Positions 44,200 through 54,198 of a stretch of DNA of 64,000 bases are shown here, one piece after another (positions within the stretch are counted from its first letter, which is position 1; each line of letters begins with the position of its first letter). Origin of the DNA: Anaerostipes hominis (ex Lee et al. 2021) (GTDB lineage Bacteria; Bacillota; Clostridia; Lachnospirales; Lachnospiraceae); contig NZ_NQOG01000005.1 of the NCBI RefSeq assembly GCF_002270485.1, forward strand, positions 117,082 to 181,081. The letters run 5' to 3'. The notes below the pieces were generated by a model. That model saw only the letters and a list, made by a program, of their open reading frames with translations, ran no database searches and was not told where the DNA came from. Made by a program: the position numbers and the translations under genes.

Positions 44200-44230
44200 A
44201 AATGCGGCCATGTTGTTGGCCGCATTTTTT
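44200..44230 (+). terminator. Terminator of the alpha operon
   Basis: AAATGCGGCC (44200-44209) pairs with GGCCGCATTT (44218-44227), continuing into TTTT. It ends the long ribosomal series. In 44119-44492 there is otherwise only the operator and promoter of the next gene. Confidence 0.92.
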
Positions 44231-44301
44231 ATGCAGTTTTTTATGATGAAGGTATTCAGCAAGTGTCTTTCTGCGGACATCCTTGTTAGCAGATTCTGAT
44301 A

Positions 44302-44354
44302 TTTCCCTTTCTAAACGGAAAAAGACTGTTTGAAGAGATGCACTTATGTTTTGT
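44302..44354 (+). promoter_or_regulatory. PRD-regulon operator and promoter before the first MFS gene
   Basis: TTTCCCTTTCTAAACGGAAA (44302-44321) is one of four 20-bp palindromes in this region. A -35-like TTGAAG starts 8 bases after it (44330), and a TATATT lies about 18 bases on. The 8-base gap is identical at the other sites. Confidence 0.7.
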
Positions 44355-44492
44355 ATATTATGTATATCATAGTTGAGTATATATAAAATAGATGCATCAA
44401 TTTTACCAACTACACGGTCAAAAGTTATGAAGATTACACATAAAGTAACTGAGAAACAGTTGATGAAAGAAGTTTGGCAGGGAGAATTAAGT

Positions 44493-45794
44493 ATGGAAAA
44501 AAAGCTAATGATAAAAGAAAGCTTCAATTTGGGTAAAGGCTGGAATTTGATGTTTTTTGCAATTTTAGCAATGTTAGTTACAAATGCGGGTGTTAACGAT
44601 GGATTAAACATTGCACTTCCGCAAATTGCGAAAGGAGCAGGATTAAACTATGATTTATGTCTGAGTATGGGTACGGTAGCAGGGTTTGTCGGTGTGGCAA
44701 TGATGCTTGTAATTGCAAAGTTCAGAGATAAATTCGGGGGAAGAAAAGTAAGTTCGGCATTATTTATTATATTTGGATTAACATATTATTTTTTATTCCT
44801 AAGAGCAGCAAATATTGTAATGTATGCCATTGCACAGTGCATTATGGTTAGCTGCGGACAGGGATGCTTCTATCTATGTACAGGGCCAATGCAGTCTGAT
44901 TGGTTCCCTAAAAAAAGGGGAGTTGTCAATGGAATCAGTACAATTGGAGCAAATATTGGTACAGCGGTTTTAGCGCCCCTCATGACTTTTTTATTAACGG
45001 TGGCAGAGTATAAAACAAGTTTTTCACTGTTTGCAATTACCGCCATTGTCTTAGGAATCTTTGCGTATATTACATTGCGCGATAATCCGATAGAAGCGGG
45101 TATGTATCCGGATAATGTTTCAAAGGAAGTTTATGAAACAGAGTATAAACAATTATCAGAAAAAGATGAGTATGTAAGTGATTGGACCATTCCTAAAATG
45201 TTAAAATGCAAAGAGGTGTGGATTGCAGCGATTGTTCCGGGATTTATTACGTTGGGACTTTTGGGTATCATTACACAATTCGTAAAAAGAAATATGGCGT
45301 TAGGTTTATCTAATGGAGTTGCAATTTCGGCAATGACAATCGCGGGGCTTGTCGGGATTATTGGAAGTTATGCAATTGGATATATGGATACAAAACTTGG
45401 TACAAAAAAGGCATGTATGATTTATTGTGCAGTATTTGCGACGGGAATTCTATGTAACCTTCTTGCGTCATTATGGATGCCGTTGGTATATGTTTCAATT
45501 ATTATTGTAGGTTTTTCATTGGGTGGAAGCACCAATATGTCACTGTCATTTCCAGCGTCTATTTTCGGAGTACTTGATTATGCAAAGGTAAACGGAGTGA
45601 TTTTTCCAATCAATTATTGTATCGGATGTCTGAATTTTGCGGTGAACGCAGCAGTCATGAAATTTACAGGCAGTTTGACAGGAGCGTACGTAGTATATTT
45701 ATGCCTTTTCCTGATCAACATTGTGATTGTAGCAATAACGGAAGAAGGAAAGTGGGATAAGCTAAAGCATCCGGAACCGGCAAATAATAAATAG
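44493..45794 (+). CDS. MFS transporter
   Basis: The 433-residue membrane protein has about twelve hydrophobic segments in two halves and MFS loop motifs (FRDKFGGRKVSSALF after TM2, DTKLGTKKACM after TM8). It resembles oxalate/formate-antiporter-like and sugar-acid carriers more than sugar symporters, but the substrate is not clear. ATG 44493 behind AGGGAGA is chosen over upstream in-frame codons from 44373. It has a PRD-regulon operator upstream and is convergent with the regulator gene. Confidence 0.85.
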   Translation: MEKKLMIKESFNLGKGWNLMFFAILAMLVTNAGVNDGLNIALPQIAKGAGLNYDLCLSMGTVAGFVGVAMMLVIAKFRDKFGGRKVSSALFIIFGLTYYFLFLRAANIVMYAIAQCIMVSCGQGCFYLCTGPMQSDWFPKKRGVVNGISTIGANIGTAVLAPLMTFLLTVAEYKTSFSLFAITAIVLGIFAYITLRDNPIEAGMYPDNVSKEVYETEYKQLSEKDEYVSDWTIPKMLKCKEVWIAAIVPGFITLGLLGIITQFVKRNMALGLSNGVAISAMTIAGLVGIIGSYAIGYMDTKLGTKKACMIYCAVFATGILCNLLASLWMPLVYVSIIIVGFSLGGSTNMSLSFPASIFGVLDYAKVNGVIFPINYCIGCLNFAVNAAVMKFTGSLTGAYVVYLCLFLINIVIVAITEEGKWDKLKHPEPANNK

Positions 45795-45807
45795 CAATGG
45801 ATCTGAA

Positions 45808-45844
45808 CCAAAAAAGAGAGAGGATATTCCTTTCTCTTTTTTGG
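45808..45844. terminator. Bidirectional terminator between MFS and PRD-regulator genes
   Basis: CCAAAAAAGAGA (45808-45819) pairs with TCTCTTTTTTGG (45833-45844), with four further pairs inside. T runs are present on both strands, suiting the convergent genes. Confidence 0.88.
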
Positions 45845-45855
45845 ATTTTGAAATG

Positions 45856-47805
45856 TTAAGAATCAGAACTATATGTCAAGAAAAAATCTAATAATGCTTG
45901 TTTTGTTTTTAAAAACTTGGTTTCTTCTATGTCAAATAAATTTCCATACAGCAGATTCAGGAAACTGAAAATAAGTGTGGTATCTTCCGGCCGGACAGCT
46001 AATGAAATGATGGTACGAATCTTGTATCCATTCCGGCGAATTCGATGTTTCATTGTGGCAATGGAAAGACAGGTTCTTGTACTTGGAGTTAAAGCGTACA
46101 TCAGAACAATACTGGGTTTAAATGCAAAAGTTAAAATTGCTTCTCTTTGAAACAACTTTGTAATGTAGTCAGAGGTCACATAACCGTGCCGGATAAAATC
46201 TCCAGCTAAAAGTTCCGCTACTTCCAGATAATTATCACTTTCTAATTGTTCATGCCAAAATGCGTCCTGAAGCAGCTTGTGGATAGAAGGAAGTCTGTTA
46301 GAACACAGTCGTATGATTTGTAATTTTGAAATATAAGCATCCAGTTTTTCTTCATCCTGAGCGGTCAGAAATGGGGAAATCCTAATCGTTTGGCAATCTT
46401 TATTTTCTGTTATATTTTTATTAATCGTTGTCACGATCAAATCCACTTTAGAAAAATCATAGCTGTCTTTTATGTAGACAGGGAGCAGCGCAGTAATTGA
46501 AAGATAATCCTGAAATTTGCTCAGAATTTTTTGTTTCAAATACCAAGTGGAAGACAGATTTAAATGTGACATAACAACTGTTTTTAATTTTGGCGCCGTT
46601 CTATTGTTATAAGATAAAGCTCCGGAAATACAAAAAGCTAAAAATAACAGTTCGGTATAATCTAAATAGTTTTTATAGTATTCGGCGGCAAGCGGCTGAA
46701 CCAAAAAAGCGATTTCAAAAGAAATAATTAGATTGCTGCGGGCAATATCATAGGGAATATCAACATTATTGAAGTGATGGACCGGAAGAAACATATAACG
46801 GAAAAATTGGAGGATGGTAATGAAAAAATCTTCATTTTCCGTTAAGTCTATATGATAAGTTTCTTTGATGATTTGCAAATAGCGATTGCATATCTCAAGG
46901 GTATTTTTATTAAAATATGTCCCGGCTGTTGCAAAACTTAGTTTACTTGCGTCTAAGAGCCGTGCACAAGAAATATGTAAGTATACTTCTTGCCGTTCTG
47001 CTTCCGGAAATCTGCAATTTAATTTCTTCTCCAATGCATCAAAAATTTCTTTGGCTGCATGAACAGCGGTGGCATCTTCATAAGCTAAAGCAGTTATATC
47101 AGTGAGAATATGTCCGTTAATCACTCGATAGTACATAATGGCAATCGAGAGATTCAAAATTACCATATTAATATCTTCAAAAACAATATTGTATTTTTGA
47201 AGATATTTCTGTGTAATAGGCATAATCAAATTTACAATTTCTTCTTCCAGATATTGATACTGATAATAAGTATTCCCCCGGGCATTATAATTCCAATTTT
47301 CAGTAAATAATTTGTTAAGAATGGCTCTCCTCTTCTGTTCGTCTTTTCCGAAAAAAATTGTATTTTTGGCGCGGTGAAAATCAATGTGAGGGAAGGGAAG
47401 AATATATTTGCTGCGCAGCATTTCTAAATCGTGCTCTAAGGTTGTATGGCTGATGTACATTTCATCTTCTAAATCATATAGATTAATTGGATGTTCGGCA
47501 AGGCAAAGCCGAAAGGCAATATGCCGGATCCGGTCTTCTCTCGATAAAAAGGAACGCCCTGTCTGGCTTAATTCCTTTAATAAGTTATTGTCTTCCGAAA
47601 ATAGCAGATACCCACGGCTTCTTTTTGAATGTACTTGAATACCATGGTCTTCAAGGAGTTGGTTCATTTCGTTAATATCATTTCTGATGGTTCTGGCGGA
47701 TACATTCAGATGTTTTGCAAGCTCTTCTCCAGTTACGTATTCTGTTTTTTGTTGAATATAGTTTAACAGTTTTCTTTGACGCAAAGTTAATGAAGTGTGT
47801 TCCAT
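45856..47805 (-). CDS. PRD-domain transcriptional activator with degenerate EIIA-like domain
   Basis: The 649-residue regulator has an N-terminal winged HTH (YVTGEELAKHLNVSARTIRND), a second HTH (IRHIAFRLCLAEHPINLYDL onward), PRDs in the middle, an EIIB-like segment near 405-500 and a C-terminal EIIA(Fru/Mtl)-like domain. In that last domain the expected active-site histidine region reads FKPSIVLMYALTPS, so the phosphorylatable histidine seems lost. PTS signals through its PRDs may still act. It is divergent from the aldolase operon and is the best candidate to bind the four TTTCCG...CGGAAA palindromes. Start follows AAGGAGG. Confidence 0.85.
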   Translation of the reverse strand: MEHTSLTLRQRKLLNYIQQKTEYVTGEELAKHLNVSARTIRNDINEMNQLLEDHGIQVHSKRSRGYLLFSEDNNLLKELSQTGRSFLSREDRIRHIAFRLCLAEHPINLYDLEDEMYISHTTLEHDLEMLRSKYILPFPHIDFHRAKNTIFFGKDEQKRRAILNKLFTENWNYNARGNTYYQYQYLEEEIVNLIMPITQKYLQKYNIVFEDINMVILNLSIAIMYYRVINGHILTDITALAYEDATAVHAAKEIFDALEKKLNCRFPEAERQEVYLHISCARLLDASKLSFATAGTYFNKNTLEICNRYLQIIKETYHIDLTENEDFFITILQFFRYMFLPVHHFNNVDIPYDIARSNLIISFEIAFLVQPLAAEYYKNYLDYTELLFLAFCISGALSYNNRTAPKLKTVVMSHLNLSSTWYLKQKILSKFQDYLSITALLPVYIKDSYDFSKVDLIVTTINKNITENKDCQTIRISPFLTAQDEEKLDAYISKLQIIRLCSNRLPSIHKLLQDAFWHEQLESDNYLEVAELLAGDFIRHGYVTSDYITKLFQREAILTFAFKPSIVLMYALTPSTRTCLSIATMKHRIRRNGYKIRTIISLAVRPEDTTLIFSFLNLLYGNLFDIEETKFLKTKQALLDFFLTYSSDS

Positions 47806-47897
47806 AATTTCCTCCTTGTACAGGAATTACAATTCATTGTTAAGGATATTTTACCTTTATTATAATAATAAATTACTAGTATATAAAATAAATAAAA

Positions 47898-47944
47898 TTT
47901 CCGTTTTAAAACGGAAAATCCTTGTTTGAGCATAAACTTACAAT
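47898..47944 (+). promoter_or_regulatory. PRD-regulon operator and promoter of the aldolase operon
   Basis: TTTCCGTTTTAAAACGGAAA (47898-47917) is a perfect 20-bp palindrome. TTGAGC follows after 8 bases (47926-47931), with a 17-base spacer and then TAAGAT. This places an activator directly against the -35. The same palindrome could also serve the divergent regulator gene. Confidence 0.8.
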
Positions 47945-47985
47945 AGACTAAGATTTAAATACAAATTTAAAGGAGGATTCAAACA

Positions 47986-48627
47986 ATGAAGTACGAAAAA
48001 ATCAGAGAACAGGTATTAGAAGCAATTTTAGATGCAGTTGATCAAGGATTAATCAAAGGAACATCAGGAAATATCGCATTAAGAGATGACGAGGACGATG
48101 TTGTTGCAATTACACCAAGTGGAGTTCCATATAAAGGAATGACATTAGAAGATATTGCAATCGTTGACTTAAATGGGAAATGGCTGGATGGGAATTTTAA
48201 ACCATCTTCTGAAGTTCCAATGCATACAGCAGTCATGAGAGCCAGACCAGATGTAAAAGCTACGGTACATACACATGCAATGTTTGCAACAATCATGGCT
48301 ATGGGAGCAGAAGAGATCAAAGCAACCACACCTCCGCAATGTGAATTTGTACCCGTCAGAGTAGTACCATTTACAATGCCGGGCAGTGATGAAGTTGCCG
48401 ATCGGGTTGTGGAAGCTTTAGGAGAAAGTGGAAAGTCAGTTCTTATTAAAAATCACGGAATGTTCTGCTGCGGAAAAAATATGAAAGCTGCGATGTCAGC
48501 AACCGTATATACAGAGGAAATGGCAGTTACAGAATATTATGCAAGAGTTCTTGGAAACTTTGAGCCAATGCCTCAGGAAGCAGTTGATAAAATGCAGGCA
48601 TTAATCGCAGCGGATCAGGCAGTCTAG
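47986..48627 (+). CDS. Class II aldolase, L-fuculose/L-ribulose-phosphate (AraD/FucA) family
   Basis: The 213-residue zinc aldolase/epimerase-fold protein has GTSGNIALRD (phosphate loop), PSSEVPMHTAV with the catalytic glutamate, VHTHAMFATIMA with two zinc histidines and IKNHGMFCCGKN with the third. It should cleave a ketose-1-phosphate to dihydroxyacetone phosphate and a short aldehyde. The adjacent lactaldehyde-reductase-like enzyme and distal FGGY kinase fit that. Epimerase activity on ribulose-5-phosphate is the alternative. It is the first gene of a five-gene operon. Confidence 0.9.
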   Translation: MKYEKIREQVLEAILDAVDQGLIKGTSGNIALRDDEDDVVAITPSGVPYKGMTLEDIAIVDLNGKWLDGNFKPSSEVPMHTAVMRARPDVKATVHTHAMFATIMAMGAEEIKATTPPQCEFVPVRVVPFTMPGSDEVADRVVEALGESGKSVLIKNHGMFCCGKNMKAAMSATVYTEEMAVTEYYARVLGNFEPMPQEAVDKMQALIAADQAV

Positions 48628-48644
48628 AGTCAGGGGGATTTAAA

Positions 48645-49790
48645 ATGGCAAAAGAATTTTTTGTAAAAAGCAATGTGGTATTTGGAAAAAATGCCGCAAA
48701 GGCGCTGCCGGAGATTTTAAAAGAATACGAAGCAAACAACGTTATGGTTGTGTACGATGCCGGAGTTAAGATGGCAGGTATCTCTGAAAAAGTATTAGCT
48801 GAAATTAAAAAAGCAGATGTGAATGTAACCATATTTGACGGAGTGATTCCAAATCCGACAAACGAAGTAGTTGAAGAGGCAGCATCCATTGCACTGCAAA
48901 ATAAAATTGATGTTTTTGTTGCAGTTGGCGGCGGAAGCAGTATTGATTTAACAAAAGCAGTAAATATTTTGATGACAAATCCAGGACCAATTGGACAGTA
49001 TGGCGGAATTGGCCTTGTAAAAAAAGGAGTACTGCCATTGATCGCAGTGCCAACCACAGCTGGCACGTCAAGTGAAGTTACAAATGTAGTAGCTTTAACA
49101 GATATAAAGGCAGTATGTAAGTATGTGATTATTGATAACAAGCTGGTTCCGGACAAAGTCATAGCGGATCCGGAATTTACAAAAACAATGCCCGCAGGTG
49201 TTACGGCAGCAACAGGAATGGATGCCATTACACATGCAGTGGAAAGCTATATTTCTAACATGGCAACTCCTTTAACCCAATATCATTCCATCAAAGGCCT
49301 TCAGATATTTCATGAGAATCTTCCAAAGGCAGTTGCGGATGGCTCAAACATGGATGCGAGAGAAAATATGATGCTCGGTTGTATAATTGCCGGATTTGGA
49401 TTTTCTAATGCGAACTTAGGATTGGTCCATGGAATCGCACATACCTTAAGTGCACATTTCCACTTGGCCCACGGAATGGCAAATGCAACGGTACTTCCAT
49501 ATGTTATGGAATACAATGCAGATACATGCCCTGAAAAAATGATCGAACTTGCCAAAGCAATTCAGCTTCCGGTGAGCGGAAACCCAGAAGAAGACAAATA
49601 TTCTTTATCTAAAGAATTGTTAAGGCTGACAAAAGAATTAAAAATAAAAACATTGTCAGAACAAGGAATCAAAGAAGAAGATTTCGATATGATTGCAAAC
49701 GATGTATTGAAAGAACCTGTTCTTAATTTTAATCCGAAACAAGGGGTTACAAAGGATGATGTTCTGGCTATTTTGAAAAAAGCCCTGTAA
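48645..49790 (+). CDS. Iron-containing alcohol dehydrogenase (FucO-like)
   Basis: The 381-residue protein has the NAD site VAVGGGSSIDLTKAV, and metal-binding histidines in GMDAITHAVESY and GLVHGIAHTLSAHFHLAHG. It resembles lactaldehyde/propanediol oxidoreductases and 1,3-propanediol dehydrogenases. In this operon it would reduce the aldehyde released by the aldolase (lactaldehyde or glycolaldehyde), regenerating NAD. The AGGGGGA site is 9 bases before the start. Confidence 0.92.
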   Translation: MAKEFFVKSNVVFGKNAAKALPEILKEYEANNVMVVYDAGVKMAGISEKVLAEIKKADVNVTIFDGVIPNPTNEVVEEAASIALQNKIDVFVAVGGGSSIDLTKAVNILMTNPGPIGQYGGIGLVKKGVLPLIAVPTTAGTSSEVTNVVALTDIKAVCKYVIIDNKLVPDKVIADPEFTKTMPAGVTAATGMDAITHAVESYISNMATPLTQYHSIKGLQIFHENLPKAVADGSNMDARENMMLGCIIAGFGFSNANLGLVHGIAHTLSAHFHLAHGMANATVLPYVMEYNADTCPEKMIELAKAIQLPVSGNPEEDKYSLSKELLRLTKELKIKTLSEQGIKEEDFDMIANDVLKEPVLNFNPKQGVTKDDVLAILKKAL

Positions 49791-49807
49791 TAAGAAAAGG
49801 AGACAGT

Positions 49808-51775
49808 ATGGAAGAAAAGAAACTATGCGGAAAAAGATATCCACATTTATTTTCACCATTGAGAGTCGGAAATGTAAAGATGAAAAACAGAATCATCTGT
49901 GCGCCAACAAGTCCAAGCATGATTGATTTAAATGGCCATTTTACACCGGAGATGACAGCATACTTAGAAGAAAAAGCAAAAGGCGGGGCAGGTGTAGTTA
50001 CATACGGAGAGGCGATTGTACACTCTGCAACAGGAAAATCCCATAACAAACAGCTTCAACTAGATGCTTTTGGAGTCAGACAAGGCATGACGGAGGCAGC
50101 AAGATTGATTCATAATGCAGGGTCGTATGCAAACATCCAGCTCTCTCATGGTGGTATGTACGGAGGTCTTGCCAGCGTTGGCGGAGATGTGGACAAGGAA
50201 AATATTGCGTATGGTCCCAGTGATTTTGAAATGCCGCAAGGACATGTCACAGAGATGCCCCGGGAATTGATCTATGAAATTATTGAATCTTATGGAAAAG
50301 CTGCAAAGCTTTGTAAGGAAACCGGTTTTGATATGGTTCAAGTACATGCAGCTCATGGCTGGTTATTTTCACAATTCTTATCGCCCGTTTTCAATCAGAG
50401 AACCGATGAGTTCGGCGGGTCTTTAGAAAACCGGGCAAGATTTTTCATGCTTTCATTGGACGCTGTAAGGAATGCAGTTGGACCATTATTTCCGATTGAA
50501 GCGCGTATATCCGGGGATGATTTTACCGACAGAGGTTTGGGCATGGATGACTGTGTGAAAGTAGCGGAAATGATCGATGACAAAGTTGACCTTATCAATG
50601 TCTCATGTGGAAATCATGAGGATCCGGATATGTTTTGCCGAACTCATCCATCTGCATTTTATAAACGAGGAGTTAATGTATATCTTGCAGCAGAAGTAAA
50701 GAAACATGTAAAAACTCCGGTTGCATGTGTGGGATCACTCAACGACCCGGCTCAAATGGAAGAAATCATTGCATCTGGAATGGCTGATGTTGTGGAACTT
50801 GGAAGGGCAAGTCTTGCAGATCCATACCTTCCACAAAAAGCTTATAATGATGAAGCTGATGATATTACACCATGCCTTCGATGCTATGAATGTTTTGGTG
50901 CAACTGGTGAATTGGAGATGGTAAAATGTGCGGTTAACCCAATTATGGGAGAGCAGCTGCAGGCGAGATATAAAAGACCTCTGCCGGAAAAGAAGAAAAA
51001 AGTTTTGATTGTCGGCGGCGGACCGGCAGGTATGGAAGCCGCGATTACAACAGCCAGGCGGGGACACCAGGTTACACTTGTGGAAAAAACAGAAAAGCTG
51101 GGCGGAAATCTTCATGCAGCAGGAGCTGCATATTTTAAAGAAGATGTACAAAAGCTGATAAAAGTTTTAAGCAGCCGGGTAAAGAAAGCGGGTGTAAAGG
51201 TAATTCTGAATACAGAGGTCACACCAGATTACATTAAAACGTTTCATCCGGATGCACTTATGGTGGCAATCGGATCGGAAGAATTAAGGCCGCCAATAAA
51301 GGGGCTTGATTCAGATCATGTAGTTATGGCTATTGAAGCGGAACTTCATCCGGAAAAACTTGGCCAGAAGGTTGCTATTGTTGGCGGCGGTCTTGTGGGG
51401 GCAGAAGGTGCAGTTGGATTCAAACATGAAGGCAAAGAATGTGTGATTATCGAGATGAAATCAGAGATCGCAGAAGAAGTAAACTCATTTTACAGAGGCG
51501 GTCTTATGGTAGAAGTTGAAAAATCTGCAGCGTGCTATTTGAATACAAAGGTGAAAGAAATCCTTTCCACAGGAGTTTTGTGTGAAAAGGACGGAGAAGA
51601 TATTATCATCGAAGCAGATACGGTTGTATGTGCCTTAGGTTTTAAGTCACCATTTGAAAAAGTGGATGCACTTACAGATTGTGTTGACGAATATTATATC
51701 CTTGGTGACTGCAGGAAGGTTGGAAAAATATACGATGCGATCAACACAGGATATTATACAGGATTACGTGTTTAA
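49808..51775 (+). CDS. Old-Yellow-Enzyme-type NADH:flavin oxidoreductase with 4Fe-4S cluster (FadH/BaiCD-like)
   Basis: The 655-residue protein has an N-terminal OYE TIM barrel (FSPLRVGNVKMKNRI; HAAHGWLFSQFLSP), an iron-sulfur motif with Cys356, Cys359, Cys362 and Cys374, and a C-terminal FAD/NAD domain (VLIVGGGPAGMEAA; AIVGGGLVGAEGA). This is the 2,4-dienoyl-CoA reductase/enoate reductase layout, which reduces activated C=C bonds. Such an enzyme is unusual in a sugar-phosphate aldolase operon. Its substrate, perhaps an unsaturated acid or a dehydrated sugar derivative, is unknown. Confidence 0.9.
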   Translation: MEEKKLCGKRYPHLFSPLRVGNVKMKNRIICAPTSPSMIDLNGHFTPEMTAYLEEKAKGGAGVVTYGEAIVHSATGKSHNKQLQLDAFGVRQGMTEAARLIHNAGSYANIQLSHGGMYGGLASVGGDVDKENIAYGPSDFEMPQGHVTEMPRELIYEIIESYGKAAKLCKETGFDMVQVHAAHGWLFSQFLSPVFNQRTDEFGGSLENRARFFMLSLDAVRNAVGPLFPIEARISGDDFTDRGLGMDDCVKVAEMIDDKVDLINVSCGNHEDPDMFCRTHPSAFYKRGVNVYLAAEVKKHVKTPVACVGSLNDPAQMEEIIASGMADVVELGRASLADPYLPQKAYNDEADDITPCLRCYECFGATGELEMVKCAVNPIMGEQLQARYKRPLPEKKKKVLIVGGGPAGMEAAITTARRGHQVTLVEKTEKLGGNLHAAGAAYFKEDVQKLIKVLSSRVKKAGVKVILNTEVTPDYIKTFHPDALMVAIGSEELRPPIKGLDSDHVVMAIEAELHPEKLGQKVAIVGGGLVGAEGAVGFKHEGKECVIIEMKSEIAEEVNSFYRGGLMVEVEKSAACYLNTKVKEILSTGVLCEKDGEDIIIEADTVVCALGFKSPFEKVDALTDCVDEYYILGDCRKVGKIYDAINTGYYTGLRV

Positions 51776-51819
51776 TATAAAGACGAAATTTATATCACCT
51801 GAATATTGGGAGGAAAACG

Positions 51820-52869
51820 ATGAAAAAAAGGTTAGTACTTTGTACTCAGCTTCCTGAAAAGAGAAGACAGGAAATTGAAAAGCTATGTGATGTTACAGAG
51901 GCAGGAGAGTTAAAACACGGAAAAGGAAACGTAACAGAAGAGATGATCCGTGAGGAATGTAAAGGATTTGAGATCGTTGTTTTAGGAGATGAAAATGCAA
52001 AGGCGGATACAATCAATACATGGATTGAATCTGGAATGAAATTCATTGGAGTTGCCAAAGGAACACCAGTTACAGTTGACAATGAAGTGCTAAAGGCAGC
52101 AGGGATTCCACTGTCATACACACCGGGAAGAAACAGGGTTGCCGTTGCAGAATTTAATATGGGATTAATGATTGCGGCAGCACGAAATCTGGCCCTTAGT
52201 TCCACAGGACTTTCTAAAGGGGAACATACAGGACCAGCGAAAGAAAATATCTATGATGTTCCGGATGTTAAAAATGTAACATTTGGTCCGTTAGACGAGA
52301 ACCATCCTTTCACAGATTATGGGATTGGATTTGAACTTTATGGAAAGAAGCTTGGCATTGCCGGATATGGTGCAATCGGACGTGAAGTTGCTGTTAGAGC
52401 AAAAGCATTTGGTATGGAAATTTTAGCATATGATCCATTTATGCCAGAGGAAGTAATCACAGCAGATGGCGCCAAGAAAGTTGATTTGGATACGATGCTC
52501 ACAAAGAGTGATATGGTAAGTCTTCATCTTCCGGTAATTGAAGATACAAAGGCATCTGTTAATAAAGACTGGTTCTCTAAAATGAAGAAATCAGCTTTCT
52601 TGATTAACACAGCACGTGCGGCAGTCATTGACCAGAAAGACCTTGTAGAAGCACTTCAAAACGGAGACATTGCAGGTGCGGCGATTGATGTGTACTGGGA
52701 GGAACCGGTTCCGGCAAACCATCCGTTATTACAGATGAGAAATGTTGTATGTACACCACATATGGCAGGGTTAACAACAGATGTGGACGGATGGTCTGGT
52801 GAAATGATGTCTCAGGAAGTATTAGCTTACTTAAATGGAGAAGAACGAAAATACATCTGGAAAAGATAA
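51820..52869 (+). CDS. D-isomer-specific 2-hydroxyacid dehydrogenase
   Basis: The 349-residue protein has the nucleotide motif LGIAGYGAIGREVAVRA near residue 185 and the family's catalytic set: arginine in LINTARAAVID, glutamate in YWEEPVP and histidine in CTPHMAGLT. It would interconvert a 2-oxoacid and a 2-hydroxyacid with NAD(P). An N-terminal variable region (LPEKRRQEIEKLCD) is as in phosphoglycerate-dehydrogenase-like members. Its link to the aldolase pathway is unclear. It starts 44 bases after the OYE gene behind GGGAGG. Confidence 0.9.
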   Translation: MKKRLVLCTQLPEKRRQEIEKLCDVTEAGELKHGKGNVTEEMIREECKGFEIVVLGDENAKADTINTWIESGMKFIGVAKGTPVTVDNEVLKAAGIPLSYTPGRNRVAVAEFNMGLMIAAARNLALSSTGLSKGEHTGPAKENIYDVPDVKNVTFGPLDENHPFTDYGIGFELYGKKLGIAGYGAIGREVAVRAKAFGMEILAYDPFMPEEVITADGAKKVDLDTMLTKSDMVSLHLPVIEDTKASVNKDWFSKMKKSAFLINTARAAVIDQKDLVEALQNGDIAGAAIDVYWEEPVPANHPLLQMRNVVCTPHMAGLTTDVDGWSGEMMSQEVLAYLNGEERKYIWKR

Positions 52870-52884
52870 GAGGAGGAGTATAAA

Positions 52885-54066
52885 ATGGAAAACACAAAAA
52901 ATAAAAAATTCATTGCTGCCGGATTGTTGGTGATGTCGTTGACTATGGCGTGTAATAGTGCATTGGCGCCGATTTTAGCGGAGGTTGGAAGATTCTTTCC
53001 AGGGGCAGGTGATTCAGCAATTCAGATTGTTTTGACCCTGATTAATTTGACAACTTTACCGGCAATGTTCATAGAACCAATGTTGGAAACGAAGATCACC
53101 AAAAGAAATATTGCAGTAATTGGTACAATTCTTATGCTCGTGGGAGCCTTGATACCACAAGTATTAAATACGCAATTATGGATGCTTTATGTAGCAAGTA
53201 TTGTAATCGGGGTAGGTTTATCTTTTGTTGTTGTAACAAGCTCATCGTTGATTTCTGACTACTTTACAGGACTTGAAAAATCAAGAGTCATGGGATTACA
53301 ATCAATTTTTGTAAGTATCGGCGGAACTATTATCGCAAAAGGTTCTGGTTTATTAACAGCTATGGCTGGATGGGAACGAGGATACCTCGTATTTTTGATT
53401 ACGATACCTATCGTATTGATCATTCTGTTTACAGTACCTAAGGGAGAAACAATACCGGCAGTTGTAAAAGGTGAAAACAGCAGGATTTCAAATGAAATGG
53501 TGTATTTTGGTGTCTTATGTTTAATCACAGGTATTTTTGTTGCAACATTTAATACAAATATTGCTATGTACATCGACCGAAAAGGAATTGGGGATGCAAG
53601 TACAGCTGGTACGGTTGCTTCTATTATGCAAGTTGTAGGTATCGTAGGAGGCCTCTTGTTAGGAACAACTGTTAAAAAGTTCAGGAAATTTACTATTGGT
53701 GCAGCGATTCTTTTGATGGCGGTAGGTACCGCAATGGTTGGTGTGTCTACAAATTTCTATGTCATCTGTATAGGAGCATTAGTTGTAGGTTTTGGTTTTG
53801 CAATCAGGAATCCAGGTGCAGTAACATTTGCGGCAAATATGGTTCCGGCGGCACAGGCTTCTCTTGCAATCGCTATCGTATCTGCAACCTATAATATTGG
53901 TAACTTTATCTCAGCATACGTAGTAAATGCAATGGCAAATGTAATGGGAAATGATATTTCCAACCGTTTTATTGTTTCAGCAATTGGACTGGTAGTCGTT
54001 GGTATCATCGCTTGTGTCAAGACACCAACAACGAATGCACAGGCACTAGATTCTCAAGGAGAATAA
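52885..54066 (+). CDS. MFS transporter, second copy
   Basis: The 393-residue protein has twelve predicted membrane segments (KKFIAAGLLVMSLTMACNS; GLEKSRVMGLQSIFVSIGG; VVGFGFAIRNPGAVTFAANM). It closes the aldolase operon, 15 bases after the dehydrogenase gene. It differs strongly from the MFS protein at 44493, so one may import the substrate and the other export a product. Substrate unknown. Confidence 0.87.
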   Translation: MENTKNKKFIAAGLLVMSLTMACNSALAPILAEVGRFFPGAGDSAIQIVLTLINLTTLPAMFIEPMLETKITKRNIAVIGTILMLVGALIPQVLNTQLWMLYVASIVIGVGLSFVVVTSSSLISDYFTGLEKSRVMGLQSIFVSIGGTIIAKGSGLLTAMAGWERGYLVFLITIPIVLIILFTVPKGETIPAVVKGENSRISNEMVYFGVLCLITGIFVATFNTNIAMYIDRKGIGDASTAGTVASIMQVVGIVGGLLLGTTVKKFRKFTIGAAILLMAVGTAMVGVSTNFYVICIGALVVGFGFAIRNPGAVTFAANMVPAAQASLAIAIVSATYNIGNFISAYVVNAMANVMGNDISNRFIVSAIGLVVVGIIACVKTPTTNAQALDSQGE

Positions 54067-54198
54067 TCTCCGACATCGGAGAAAAACTATAAGGGACGAC
54101 ACCTTCTATTATGGTGCCCGCCATAAAAACGCTCCGCGAGGATGCACACAAAATGCGAAAGGAAAACATTTGACTTCGTCAAATCGCATTTGGCGCTC

